Notes: a model not told the origin generated them from the sequence alone. 64,000 bases of DNA from Rhineura floridana (GCF_030035675.1 NC_084489.1:23833501-23897500), one strand, 5' to 3'. Numbered from the stretch's first letter, positions 41,066 through 54,039 are shown. Translations and numbers: made by a program.

Positions 41066-41775
41066 TGTACTAGGTGCTGAGAGAGGGGTAGAGGAAGAGG
41101 AGATGACAACAATGCTGCACCATTTGGAGGCAGTTATGTGGCTCCTGTAACCTCTAGTTCCAGCCAAAGTGTCTGAAGGAAGGTGCAACTGAGCAAGTAC
41201 ATTCCCCCCCCCCATGATGGCAACAACTACAACAGAACAAGATGCAGGTGCAGAACCTCTGCCCTATGCAGAATGTTTGAAGGAGCAGAAGTGCTATCCC
41301 ATATGGATAGATGGCGGGTCTTCAAGTCCTTTTGTCAGTGAGCAAATCTTCACTTTTAATAAATATTGCAATTTAAGGTTTGTCACACTGTACACAACCT
41401 CATGGAGGAAGGCTAATGTGGAGAAGGCAATACATGGAAGGATCCATGCACCATCTCTGTGACTGGGGCTTCTGAAAAATCCTTCATATTATTAAAACAT
41501 GGTGTTTATGTTATTTTCCAATTACTCGAGAGTTGTCATAACTCCAGAAATAAGTTTATTTCTGTCTGCTGAATAAGGGCTCTGGCCTTGATCCGGAGAT
41601 ATTTGCATAATTATATCACTATTCTATGCACATGATGTAGCGTGCTTAGAATTAGAGGTGCTGGCAGAGCTTGCTGTGCCCAAGTTCAGACATGAGCTTT
41701 GGGGGCTTGTCATGCTCACCTTAAAGAAGACACACATACTTGGGCCCTGAATTCTTTACCAGCTCAGATTAAGAC

Positions 41776-42021
41776 CTGAGCTGGAAAAGCATTCTTGGTT
41801 TGCCTCTTTCCACCCACTCTGACCCTCAGTCCCCAAATGAGAGATGCATGTGGCCAAGAGCAGTCCTAGAACAATGCCAGAAGAGTTCCTAAGAACACTG
41901 AGCTGGAAAAGAATTCTTGGTTTGCCTCTTTCCACCCACTCTGACCCTCAGTCCCCAAATGAGAGATGCATGTGGCCAAGAGCAGTCCTAGAACAATGCC
42001 AGAAGAGTTCCTAAGAACACT
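41776..42021 (+). repeat. Tandem duplication, two copies of 124 bp
   Basis: Copy 1 starts at 41776 and copy 2 at 41900; both begin ctgagctggaaaag and run to ttcctaagaacact. I see a single difference (c in copy 1, a in copy 2 after 'ggaaaag'). The near identity implies a recent event or an assembly artefact. Confidence 0.9.
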
Positions 42022-43157
42022 CCTTTCTGTTCATGATTCATTTAGATAAATTGTTTCTCTTTTGTTCTAATCTTCACAGTCACTAAGGGATTATGCCACA
42101 CCACTATGCCATACTTTTAAGGGCTTTTAAAAACTTTTTACATTTTGTCCCAATACATCCCACATTCCATCTGTTCTTTTGTCACAATGACAAAGTATCC
42201 TTGAACTGTGATATAATGCCTGTTGCTTGCCTGGGTGGAGAGAGATATGCGTAGGAACCTTTGGAGTCTGCATGGTGGGAATGTATCTACTGTACAAAGG
42301 TAAAAGTGATACTCATTTTTGCTTCTGGCCATGTCCATGTGGCTCAGAAGGCAGTGTGGCCCTATGTGAAAAAGATTCCCCATAAAGTACACAACCACTT
42401 TATGGGCAGCCCCTGATGACAATTGGAATCACTATTCAGCTGTGGAATGGTTAAAGCATAACAGCTTTGTTTACACAGAATGACTAATGGGAGTTGAAGG
42501 TTTTAGAAATCTAGGCAGACTTACACTGGTATGAATCCAGAAGAGCAGAGGGTACTATATTGTCTGTATCACTATGGTTTTTCTGGAGCAATGGAATGCT
42601 CAGAACACTTGTCATGTGAGCGACAAAAGATGTGGAAATGCTTGGAAGTATGAATAAGAGCTATATTTGTTTTTCAGTGCTGTTAATGAGATTTGCCATC
42701 TTATGAGGCCTCATTTTTCCATTCATATTTTGTGAATTTCTTACTCAGGACAGAAGGATTTATGCTTTAAAACAGATGGCTGTAATTTGCTTTGCATATG
42801 GTATTAAGAGTCAGGAGCCAAACTATGTTCTTGGACATCTGAGATTAGACTTAGGAGAATGAGGCTGTATTAGTGAATTAAGGTAAAGTATAAGCAAGAG
42901 AGACAGTGATATATGTTCCCGAGCTCTTGGTTTTGGTTTTGTCTTTCTTTGGAAATTTCAAAAAGATGTTCTCAATCCTTGCTTGAGATTATGCTGCAGA
43001 AATCCAGTATTAGTAGGCAAACAGATGGGATACAAACATTGCTCTGTATGAAAGTAATTGTTTTCCCACATATGGTATATATGTGCCTCAGGTAGAAAAG
43101 GTCTATCTGTGTTAGAAAAGTCATGTTATGCCAAGCTTGCAAGCAGCGTGTGTAATG

Positions 43158-43410
43158 ACATAAGTACAAGCACTGCTGGATCAGGCCAAGACCCATCTAG
43201 TTCATCATCCTGTTCTAACTATGGCCAACCGGATGCGTATGGGAAGCCTGCAAGCAGAACCTGAGTGCAATAGCACTCTCCCCACTTGTGATTCCCAGCA
43301 GCTGGTATTCAGAGGTATACTGCCTCCCAACAGCAGAGGAAGAACAGAGCCATCATAGCTAGTAGCCATTGACAGCTTTATCTTCCAAAAATTTGTCTAG
43401 AGTAATATCC
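43158..43410 (+). mobile_element. Dispersed 'acataagtacaagcactgctgg' repeat
   Basis: The body has gatcaggccaagacccatct, ctatggccaaccggatgcgt and gtggccattgacag-like 'tagtagccattgacagcttt', matching the copy at 12169. The head is altered. Confidence 0.6.
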
Positions 43411-43514
43411 ACACCATATATTTATAGCACTCATACCACTTTAACAGTCATGTCTTCCCCCAAAGAATCATGGGAGTTGTTAGGAGAGACACAGAGACTC
43501 ACACATTTCTCAGC

Positions 43515-43640
43515 ACCCTTGGAAATGGAAACGGACTACCTTCAAGTCGATCCCAACTTATGGCAACCCTATGAATAGGGATCCTATGAATAGGATGGTA
43601 AGCGGTATTCAGAGGGGGTTTACCATTGCCTCCCTCTGAG
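43515..43640 (-). mobile_element. tRNA-derived SINE, reversed 3' part
   Basis: The order ggaaatggaaacggactacc, ttcaagtcgatcccaactta and 'ggtaagcggtattcagaggg' is the reverse complement of the SINE at 59400. A short internal repeat of 'cctatgaataggat' is present. Confidence 0.7.
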
Positions 43641-43714
43641 GCTAGTCCTACCCAGCTGGCTAGAGCTGCTCAGCTTGCCACAGCTTCACAAGCCAGCAGC
43701 ACCCTTAACACCCT

Positions 43715-44200
43715 AATTTATTTTTTTACTTATTTATTAAATTTATATCCCACCCTTTCTCCCAGGAGGAGCTCAGGAAAGCAAGCAAAAACACTAAAAA
43801 CACTAAAACATCTTAAAAACAAGACTTTAAAACAAATTTAAACAAAATATCTTTTAAAACATATTAAAACATCTTTAAAAACATCTTAAAAAGCAATTCC
43901 AACACAGATGCAGACTAGGATAAGGTCTCTACTTAAAAGGTTTGTTGAAAGAGGAAGGTCTTCAGCAGGCACTGAAAAGATAACAGAGATGCTGCCTATA
44001 TAATATTTAAGAGGAGGGAATTCCAAAGGGTAGGTGCAAAGGTCCGCTTCCTATGTTGCGCAGAACTGACCTCCTGATAAGATAGTGTCTGGAAGAGGCT
44101 CTCATTGTCCTGGCCCAACCTGTTTGAATCAGATTCATACCCCCTGGTGTATCTTTCTCCAGTATGTTTAATGAAAAGCTCCAGTTTAGTGTGCTTCATG
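43715..44200 (-). mobile_element. L2/CR1-type LINE, ORF2 C-terminus and 3' end, reversed
   Basis: On the minus strand the peptide FAPTLWNSLLLN and then LLKTFLFQ-like sequence mark the end of ORF2. The 3' end lies at the left, with the reversed 'tttatatcccaccctttctc' and A/T tail. Decayed. Confidence 0.7.
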
Positions 44201-44399
44201 GATTACCTTACTGATTACACAAGCTTCTGCAGTGCTACATGGCATAAATAGGCATAAGTCGGAATCGAATTGAAGGCAGTCCATTTTCCAACCCAAAATT
44301 GTAATGTTGTCACAGCAATTAGACACACCCCATTACAACCCTTAAGTAGGTTTGGGCTGGCTCATTCTACATGTGTGAGGAAACTATTACAGAACAGGA

Positions 44400-44790
44400 C
44401 TGCACGCACACATGGACACTCCTTTTAGGTGGGAAAGTGGGGGCCAGCTGAGCCTGCCACCTCAGTTGTCTATGTGTCTGGGGCAGTGGGGGTGGTGGCA
44501 CATCATCAAGATCCTCCTCCTCTGGAGGAGGTGTGTGCAGCAGCAGTGTCCTGGGAGGAGAGGGTGGAGGGGAGGAGAAGGAATAGGCTCCTGATCAGCT
44601 GGTGTCCTGTCTGTTGTAACTGGAGCTAAGGGGGAGGAGCTGTCACTGTCAAACATAGTGAGGCCTACTGCCTCCGCACTTCCTGGTTGTAAGTTGCTAG
44701 CACCCTCCCCTGGGTCCCAATCTGTATCTTCGTCCTCTTCTTCTTCATCACTCCAGGACTGCTCCGCGGGGCTCATGACACCTGCAGAGT
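44400..44790 (-). mobile_element. LTR-retrotransposon-like fossil, fragment
   Basis: On the minus strand a reading stretch starts SPAEQSWSDEEEEDEDTDW, strongly acidic and similar in style and lead sequence (gtcatgagccccgcgg) to the fossil at 18385. Only part of the element is present. The family is uncertain. Confidence 0.4.
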
Positions 44791-46756
44791 GCAGTGATCA
44801 AGTTAGTTTATAAAGGGCAAGATGATCTTTCTAATTGCAGTAGGTAGGTGATCGTCTGAGAAATTGCCCACAGAAAGGGGAGGTGTAACCTTTCTCTCCT
44901 CAACACCCCCCAAAGTGGCCCCCAGTTTGGCAATTAAGCTTTTAAAAGCTTCAATTAGCACCAATCAAAGTTTTTAAAAAAAGAAATCTAATTGCTGAAT
45001 GGAGAGGAGCAGGGGGATGGGAAAAGACTCCAAGCTGAATGGGGGGACACTGTAAGCCTCATCAGGCCCATGTGCCAGGGGCTTCCCAACCCAGTGTTAG
45101 CCCCTGTCAGGTATTCTTCCTTAATAATCACACATAGAGGAGAGAAATGGGCCACAGTTGCTGGCCCCATTCTACCAGAATATCCTCCCTGACCCTATCC
45201 CCATTGTCCGTATGTTGGGAGGAAGGATCCAAAGTGGAGAGCTTGCTCTGTCTGTGTAGTCTTCCCACAAGATTTAGAATGCTGCGCAATCAGGATTCTA
45301 AATTGCATGGGGACATTACACAGGTACCGCAGGCTTCCCACTTCAGATCTTCCATCCCAACACATGAATGGTGGGGGATGGATACAGCAAGGCAGGGACA
45401 GAGCCAATGAGTGTGGCCCTGCTCGCCCCCTCCCCAAAGGGAGGATGCCAAAAAAGGGCTCTTGAAAATAATTGTTGCTTCCCAAATCCTTGATTATGGT
45501 GTCATTTGTTGGGCAACTCGCTAGTAGCCCTTTCAGGACAGTCCTTCCCAGTCTGCATTAACAGTTTTTGAAGCCGACAACAATGCTACTAGAAAGCATC
45601 ATAATTTGCTGGTCAACAACATTCTAATTTAATCCTTGGTTTGAACTGGACAACTGCACAATCAATTTGTTTATCAAGATTTTCCATTTTGCTTTATTTA
45701 TTCTCATTGCACATTTAGACAGTTTTCCTTTCAACGTGTTGGTAGAAGCATGTTCCTTAAAACTATCTGTATTGCCTCAAACAGTCTTCAAGTCCTGGGG
45801 TGGTGAAATACTAAATCAATTGTTGCTATATGAATCATGATGATACTGTAGCATCCAAGTTTGAAATTACTCCTTGAATCTCCTCTGGCTGAGCACACGG
45901 AGGTTCATTCCTTGTGCCATACAATGCCTGATCAAAAGTCACAGCTGTTTGCTGTAGCCTGAGCAGTGGTGATCCTGATGTGGCAAACTATCATAGTATC
46001 TACTGCATCTAACAACAGGAAGACTTCAGGTTCTTAGGTCTAGCTGTGTATTAGCAACTCTAATCTTGTACATTTTGACATTAGTCTTTTGCCTCTTTTC
46101 AGGTGAACCTAATCTTCCTGACATATATTCAGTCTGGATTCTTCTCATCCACAGCTTTCAACATCTAAGGCCTTGTTATATTCCCAAAACACATGATTCA
46201 GAGGATAAAGACACACATTACCTCTGTAACTTTCTGATCTTCTTTTATCTTGAATGGAGCATAAGGACAAATTTCATATTATCTGCAAACACTGAAAGCT
46301 GCTTCTTAATTTAGATGTAAAAATATGAATTTATTATAATCATCCTGGATTCCAATATGGTGGCTACACACAGTATAGCCCAAGGAGGGACAGGTGGAAA
46401 AGGTTAGCCACAGCTGGCTGAGTACCTGGGACCTGGTCCTGCAGGGCGTGGCAGCTGTTAATAGCAGCAGTCCAGCAGGAAGGGTGGTGGTGGTGACAGC
46501 CAGGGGAAGCAGCAGCAGATGACGAGACGCTCTCCCTCCCTGGCAGCGCAATGTTCCTCTTCCTTCCTAAAACCTCAGAAATTAAAATATCAGAAACTTT
46601 AACAAAAAACATCAGAAAATGTCAAAACATTATAAAAGCATTGCCAGCACATGTCAAATTGGCCATATGACTTTCCTAACACAGGTACAGAACCTCTAAT
46701 TGAAATGTGTGTTTGCCACTTCTAGCAATGGATGGCATGAGACATCATGCAAACCA

Positions 46757-46860
46757 GGGGTTGCCCACATAGTGTCTCCATGTGCTCTTGAACTCCAGCC
46801 TCCATCAGCCCCAGCAAGCATAGTCAGTGGCCAGGGATGATGGGAGTTGTAGTCCAATAA
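46757..46860. repeat. hAT-like MITE
   Basis: It holds ttgaactccagcctccatca and gatgggagttgtagtccaat, with inverted ends worn. Confidence 0.55.
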
Positions 46861-47031
46861 CTACACAAACAAGCAAAGCCTTCTCCAGGATTCACATGCT
46901 CCCCCCTTCCCAATGCAGCCAAGGAAAGGAAGATTTTGCTTCTGCTTTTTGGTCAATTTATATTATAATACATTTCGTTGCAAACAAGGCTAGAATTTAC
47001 AATTAATCAAATTAGCCAATAGCATTGCTTC

Positions 47032-47556
47032 TTATGAGACAAATTTGAACACATATCTGTGTGCCTTCCCATCTAAGGAAAGGCTCAACATATCTTTACA
47101 ATTGGTCACAAGATTTTCACATGAACAGATGTTGGGCAACCCATTTTCTGAATATTTTACTGGATCACAAGATGTGTAGATATCCACAGTCAGCTGAGTA
47201 AGCCAGGCATCTTCTGATGGAAAGTTTGCCTGGGCCTTCTGAAGAGTAAAGTAAGCATTTGCCTTAATGTGAAACAGAGCAGGTCTATGCATGCAACATC
47301 ACTTAGGTTACAGTGACAGGTACAAGAACTATTACCAACGTTATGTTGTGTGTGCGTTGGCTTGAATCCTAAAATAAACTAAATATCCAATCCCTCCTGC
47401 CACAGCAGCCATCAGTGCCCCCTCCAAAAAACTTATCTGGATGATTGTGGGGCTCTCCTGAATAAGGTGAGATGAGATAGCAGCTAACACTGGGCTTGGA
47501 TCCTGAGATAAGTTAAGTTTATAATATTGTTCAGGAGCCCGCTCATCCCCTAACAT
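47032..47556 (-). other. Two adjacent unidentified open stretches
   Basis: On the minus strand, 47556-47341 reads with no stop through LGDERAPEQYYKLNLSQDPS and a hydrophobic segment (MAAVAGGIGYLVYF), then after a short closed gap 47292-47032 reads HIKANAYFTLQKAQANFPSE and onward. I do not recognise either peptide. They have no clear splice sites and could be a decayed processed copy, an endogenous viral fragment or chance. Nothing links them to the collagen genes. Confidence 0.2.
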
Positions 47557-47716
47557 CTGGAAATACTTCTTCTGAGGACTGCAGGTGGGAGGAGGGAATG
47601 GGAAGCCTTCCTTCCATTAAATTCTTTGTCTTAGGATCCAAGCCATAAGGTCTTTGACTCAAAAACCTCATCATCACATTATAGTCACAACTGCGGGTTG
47701 ATTTGCTTTGATTCAG

Positions 47717-47914
47717 GGGATGGGCCGCAGCTCAGTGGTAGAGCATCTGCGTTGCATGCAGAAGGTCCCAAGGTCCCTGGCATCTCCAGGCAGGGTTGGG
47801 AGAGACTCCTGTCTGAAACCCTGGAGAACAGCTGCCAGTCAGTGTAGACAATACTGAGCTAGACGGACTGATAGTCTGACTCAGTATAAGGCAGCTTCCT
47901 ATGATCCTATGTAT
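47717..47914 (+). mobile_element. tRNA-derived squamate SINE, full length
   Basis: Head gggccgcagctcagtggtag (A-box), then 'gcatgcagaaggtcccaagg', body 'ggttgggagagactcctgtc' and end agtataaggcagcttcctat. This is the best copy of the family also seen at 2231, 17672 and 51170. Confidence 0.85.
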
Positions 47915-49417
47915 TCCTAGAGATTTGTTTAGTCACTGTCGTGCACACTTAGCCATCAAGTGTTGGTGATGTTTTAAGAGGAACTTGTTGGAGAGCTACC
48001 AGACCTTTTTTTTTTACAAAGGTCAATGCCAGAAACAATGTTTAGATCATCTTCTGGCCATATTATTTTAATATGGGGCAAGGGGAATATGGTGAGAGTA
48101 GAAAAACAGGCAAGGCTGTTGGGCACTTGGTTTACTTTCTTATCAAATATCACTTTTTTAATTGAAGGGTACATAGACTATATGTACCCTTATATATAAT
48201 AAGCCATAACCATATGGCTATATAATAAATCATAATCATACATACAGGTTGATGCATATGCAATCTAAGCAGTATTTATTTGCACGCTGTCACCTGGAAA
48301 AACTTTGCAAGAAGTTCTATAAATGTATCTATATCATATTATTGGGGGAGACAGTGGGAATGGGTAAGAGCAGAGTCACTTATAAGACAAATTTTAAATA
48401 ATCTAGAAGGAAGTCAGTGCTCCTGCTCTATTCTGTTGCCCAGATTGGATTTTTCTAAATGAACGAGGGAAGGAAGGAAGCATCCTTGTTCTATTCAGCA
48501 CCAAAGACAGAGGCTGCTACTTACCAGATGAAAAGGATGATACTTCTCAGTTCAAAACTGCAACTTGTCCAGAGGATCTCAGGAGCAGTGGTAGCTTCTA
48601 GAATTCATTTGCCATAAAATGCACTTGCACATGAAACTGTATGCATTTTTTAAAGATCCCCAGAGCACTTTGCCCTACTCCTAGGATGATCTTTCCCTGT
48701 CTTTTCTTCCTTGTTGCCTAACCTTTCTTTTCTCCAGCGTCTTCCTTGCTCATTCCACAAGACAGAAGAAGAGTGAGCCTCCGTCTTACCCTTTCCCTGT
48801 GAGAATTCTTACTAACCTGATTTGCTCTTTGGGAATCAATCAAATCCTGTAAATTCCATAGCCAAGAGCAGTAGCTTCTTAGATGGTTCTGGTGTTTTGC
48901 AGCTTTTAGAAAGGGGGGGGGGAATTCAACATCCTAATCTAATTCCTTCATGTGCATCTCATCAGGTGTAGGTGCCCCCCCATCCCGCTCAGTACAGTTT
49001 TAGCTGGCAGAGCAATGCCCATTGGCAATGGCTCTGCAAGGACAATTTGGAAAAGAATCTGAACTGCTGGTGAACCTCCCATTGGTTGCTGAAAAGATGC
49101 AGGAGTGCCAATGGGGTGATCTGTCCAATAATTTTCCTGGCATTGTTTGTCCATCACTTCTGGCCAGAGATCATGGAGGAAATGAGCTGGATAATTTTTT
49201 AGCTGGTTCTGTCCAGGAGTGGTTTTGGGGCTTGGGGTGTGATAGGAGCAGTTTGCCCACTTATATAGATATAATACATCCATCAGGGATTTTTTGACAT
49301 ATGAGTGCTATGTCCAATTATGTGCTTTAATGTAAAACTATAAGAGGGAGAATATGATATTTTAAAAGGAAGCTGTACATTGCACTGTGACCATCTGCAG
49401 TGGGACCCTATAGCAGG

Positions 49418-49530
49418 AATGGGGAACCTGTGGCCCTCCAGATGTTGTTGGACTCCAACTCCCACTAGCCCCAGCCAGCATAGCCAATGGTGAGGGATGA
49501 TGGGAGTTACAGTCCAACATTTGGAGGGAT
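49418..49530. repeat. hAT-like MITE
   Basis: Motifs ggggaacctgtggccctcca and agttacagtccaacatttgg flank a palindromic 'ggactccaactcccactagc' core. Confidence 0.65.
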
Positions 49531-50899
49531 GCATGGCACCCCCTTCCGCATTTTAACAACCAACATTGATTCCAGGGTCAGATTTAAGGAAAGGAACCAT
49601 AGGAAACTGCCTGGGGAAGTAAGCTCAGAGGGCACATGCCATGGGCTATCTATGCACCATTTACTCAACAGCTGAAAGAAACATTACCAACAGTTCAAGT
49701 TGGCATGTAAAGCTGGCAGCACTGAACTCAATGGCCAGTACTGCATCAACATTAGATGATAATAATAATGATGAATTCACATCAATATTCATTCAATAAA
49801 TGGTGTTTGTATGTGTGCAATTGTAATCACATCCATGCATGCAAATGTATAGTCTAATGACAGGGATAAATCATGAATGCCAGGCAGGCATCAAATAGCA
49901 ATTCACACTAAGAGTATGGCAGATATTCCCACTTCTAACCCAGCTGGACCCAGAGACAATGAAGGATTTAGAGCTAATATTCATATTAATAATTCCCCTC
50001 AACCAAATGGGGCACAATTAAATCTGATACACAGGGAATAGTCCTCCCTTTGTTTGTTCATGATGGGCCCACCATCATGGCATCTGACAGAAAACAAAAC
50101 ACCTTTGGTGCAACACTAAAACATCTCCAGCCATAAAACCATAAACTTCAAGCTTATCTCCAAGACATAAAATCTCAGAGTGACTACCATCCATTAGGAG
50201 CAATTACATCAAATTGATAATAAGGCCATTAATTACCTATAATGTAAATTAAGTGGTTCCACTTCGTCAGGCAATTGTGACAATTGTATAAAACTGAAAA
50301 ACATTCCTGAACTGATAATTTCTTTGAATGTTCAGATGCATACCAGGTATCTTGCCACGTCTAAGAGATTTTATGTTATTCTGTAGCTGAAATGTATTTT
50401 TTATGTATTCAGATATATTGAGGAATGTACCATCTTGTTATATTTTAGAATAGTTAATTTTTCTCCGACAATTGCGATAAGCAGCAATTAAACTAGGAAT
50501 GTTTTATAAATTTGTGGTCTTCAAAGGAAAATATAATATAAATATTCCTGCATTTTATTATCAAAACAGTCTTCTTCTAGGAGAGACTCACTAATGCTTG
50601 CATCCCCAGATAGCCTTGTAAGATCCAGGTAACTAAGCAAGGTACCTCAGCTCTGCATCAAATAGGTTGCATTAACATGTTAAGATAGTTTCACAAGCTG
50701 AACAAAGAGAAGTAGCGCTAAAGGTTCTCCATGCATGGGGAGCTATTTGGCTAGAGCTGGCCCCAACTGATTCGAGCACTGTGCAATTTCATTTCTATGC
50801 CATGAGAACTCCAGCAGTTGTTAGGAACAATTTGCCCTTGTATGATAAAGCCCAAGGTTAGATCTTCAAATAAAACTATCATCTAAGATATTTCAGAGA

Positions 50900-50990
50900 T
50901 ATTTTAAAGATGTTTTGTTTTAAATCTATTTTAATTGTTTTATCAATTCTGGGAAGAAGGGAGGGATATACATTAAATAAATAAATCTAT
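50900..50990 (+). mobile_element. L2/CR1-type LINE 3' end
   Basis: The T-rich stretch ends gaagggagggatatacatta then aataaataaa, the usual LINE 3' end. Confidence 0.55.
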
Positions 50991-51169
50991 CCATCGACAT
51001 AGCATGCTGGAGTTTGCCCACACCACCCCTCGGGCTGATTTTACACTTACGATGCAGTGCTTTTCCTTGAGAAGCAGGCTGTCCAGAGGGAATTATACTT
51101 TACCTTGCTCCAAGTGCCATGTTGCCAAATGATGTATTCGTAATGTTTGTGAAACCACCTCCAACCAAG

Positions 51170-51365
51170 AGCATGAGAAAGGTCCTAGCTCTGTGGTGGA
51201 ACAGCTGCTGTGCATGCAGAAGCTCTCAGATTCAGTCCCTGGCATCTCCAGGTAGGGTTGGGAATGTCCCCTACTTGAGACCCGGGAAAGCTGCTGTCAG
51301 TCAATTCAATATATAGACAATTCAATGGACCAAATGACCTAACTTGATCTAAGGCAGCTTCTGTT
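51170..51365 (+). mobile_element. tRNA-derived squamate SINE, diverged copy
   Basis: It contains ctctgtggtggaacagctgc, 'ctggcatctccaggtagggt' and the end gatctaaggcagcttctgtt, with a small internal duplication near 51300. Confidence 0.7.
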
Positions 51366-52756
51366 GTCCAAGCAGTTCTGTCTTGTGGTCAGGACTGTTT
51401 GTGCAATCTTCACTGCACAAGTGTAGAATCTGGTATTGGGTTCATATTAAGCATCCTCCTCCTAAAATTCTCAGCTTTCCATTTCTCTTTTTTTTCCATT
51501 TGGGCTGTGATCATCTGTGCATTTTGGGTACTGTTGTACACTTGGGCTGCTTAAATCCCCACTGGCTTCAGTGGAATGTACGCAGCCCAACTAAGCCCAA
51601 CTACAGGCTCTAAAGTGCACTCATTGCTTGGCTGGGGTATGCTTATTTATTTAGTTTTTTGTCCTGGTACTCTGTAAGATACAACGTATGGGAAAACAAT
51701 TTTAGATCCTTTGGGGAAACCTAATAGCTAGGCTTCTATACACTCTAGACAGCTGGATTTATGACTTTAAGGAGCATAAAGAAGAATTTGAAAAACGCAG
51801 GAATGTAGCATGCTGTAAAATTCTTTATAGGCATGTGCTGGAGATGGTTTGCAAAGTTTACTCACTGCTTCTCCATCATGCCCTTATGGGTTTATTTGTA
51901 CTACTGCTATCAAATTCACTGAAATAGGTTTCAGTTGAAAGCAATTGTCTTCCTGTGTTATGGGTCACACCTGCAGCTTCTTGCCCGAGTGAGCTACTGG
52001 GGAAATGAAGAAATTGTCCCATCAACTTTCATTTAAAACATTTCCCCATTGATTACATTTGAAACAAGTGTCCCTATTTTCATTTGCTCTTCCATTCAGC
52101 CATGCATTATAAGAAGGATTATGTGTCCATGTGCGTGATGTTCAGGAGGAGTAAATAACACATAGACATAAAGTGGGTATAAAATGGTCATGCCTCTTAG
52201 TGGCTACAGCTCACTGAGACTGGTGCAGCATAGGGCAGGGATTCTCACAATAGTTGCATTCACCTGTTTCCAGCATGCCACATCCTGTAATGCTGTCAAA
52301 TGCATTACTGTTAGAAACAAACAAGAAGAGAATGTGCGTCTGTAAGAACAATGTTTTATTCAAAATTTAAAGTATCAAGCACATGGTGCATTTTAGTGAT
52401 GTTGAACAAAATACATGTGTGGCAACATCAATGGCTTTCGATGAAAGAAAACAATCAAGGAAGCATGGAAGCACTGGTATCAACCAGAAGTCAATGGATC
52501 TTCCATGGAAATCTGTTTTTTGGAGCTAGAAAAATGGAATTGGAAACGGAATTCCATTATAATTTAATTCTCAGGTTTACCTCTTCATTCAGAGGAATGC
52601 ACATTTTCTCCTTACTAGGGGTAAGTGGAGCACCGCATAGCCAAAGCTCTGCAGAGTTTTGCCATGAATTCAGGGTCTGGCTGTTTCTCTTAATTGCTAG
52701 CAAATTTCTACATGTACAGTCAGGCAGTTCTTTTGTGTATGAGCATTACCCAATTC

Positions 52757-52871
52757 CAGAGCTTGGAAAAGTTACTTTTTTGAACTACAACTCCCATCAG
52801 CCCAATCCAGTGGCCATGCTGGCTGGGGTTGATGGGAGTTGTAGTTCAAATAAGTAACTTTTCCAAGCTCT
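52757..52871. repeat. Long near-perfect hairpin (MITE-like)
   Basis: The arm gagcttggaaaagttacttt at the left is matched by aagtaacttttccaagctct at the right, and ttgaactacaactcccatca by its inverse. Almost the whole 115 bp can pair. Confidence 0.8.
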
Positions 52872-53294
52872 GCCCAATTCATAGAAGATAGCAGGGCGGC
52901 CTAGGCATACATGGACCTTCACATGTGCAAAGGAGCCCACATCTGCACTTTAGAACTGTTAGATCAGTGGCAAATGTGTGCACAAGACAGTAGAATACAT
53001 TCACTTATACAATTTGAAATGCTTTTGGATGTGGGAAAAATGAAAAAAATAAAAAACCTTTCTGACAGCTATTCCATTGTATTCACCAAGCACAGCAGTA
53101 TAATTACTGAGCCATGAGCGCTGGGCTCAGATGGAGGAAACTCAGGTCCAAATTCTCAGGTTCAGCAAGAATATCACCAGGCAGCCTTGGGCAAAGCACT
53201 GGGTCTCCATCTGACCTATTTCCTTGGAGGAGGGATTAGAGATTATACTTTAATATAAATAATATAGACAGAAAACACAAAAATTGGTTTAGAG

Positions 53295-53530
53295 TGGAGC
53301 GGGGATTTTTTGTCAGCCAGAGGGGCACATTCCCTCATGGGCAAAAACATCGGCAAGACCAGGGGGAAAGAGGGAAGGAGCAATCCATGTGATTCTTCCC
53401 TTTATACAGTAGGCTATAGGTTTCTACACCTCGCCATCCAGGTAAGCAAGAGGCATGACCATAGTTCAAGAACACCCTCCAGCCAGGCAAAAGGATTTCA
53501 GGAGGGCACAGACGTGAGACTGGTGTAATA
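53295..53530. repeat. hAT-like remnant
   Basis: It resembles the element at 5998 ('caccctccagccaggcaaaa' against 'cacattctagtcaacgcaca'), in the same orientation. Ends are worn. Confidence 0.4.
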
Positions 53531-53556
53531 AAAGCTGGTGTAATAAAACTATGACT

Positions 53557-53998
53557 GCCTTCACGTGTAATACTAAACCATGGTTTAGCACTATGAACGT
53601 AAACTGGAAAGAGCCCAAAGCACTTGTGTGCTCCCCCTCTCCTCCTCCTGCACCCCCCACAGAATGATTTCACCAGCGTTTAGTTTCACTTTCACAGAAC
53701 ATTGGCTTGTCATTGTGCAAGAACCAGAGACTGTGACTTATCACCAGGTTTGGTTAGTTAAACAAGCCAGCTTCATAACCCATGGTTTGAAGATGGCTTG
53801 TTTTGAAACTAACCAGAATTTGTGTTCAGATATTATCTCCAATTGGTGACCAGCGTGAGATTCGGTGAAAATGAAACTAAATGCTGGCAAAGTCATTCTC
53901 CTGGCCATGCAGAATGAAGAGTGGGAAGCACGCAAGTTTCAGGCTCTGCTAGGGCACTCTCTCGCATGTAGTGATAAACCATGGTTTAGCATTATTCA
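53557..53998. mobile_element. Fold-back element of about 440 bp
   Basis: Two arms of about 200 bp are imperfect inverted copies. Pairs include taaaccatggtttagcacta with its inverse near 53985, 'cagcgtttagtttcactttc' with 'gaaaatgaaactaaatgctg', and 'gtttggttagttaaacaagc' with its inverse near 53800. The centre is at about 53783. No coding is seen. Confidence 0.75.
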
Positions 53999-54039
53999 GT
54001 ACAGTATATAAACTGGGCCTATATATTGTTTTAGAACAG

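Noticed and set aside
47717-47790. tRNA-like A and B boxes, considered as a true tRNA gene
   Set aside because: The body and 3' end match the SINE family at 17672 and 51170, and no cloverleaf 3' half is present.
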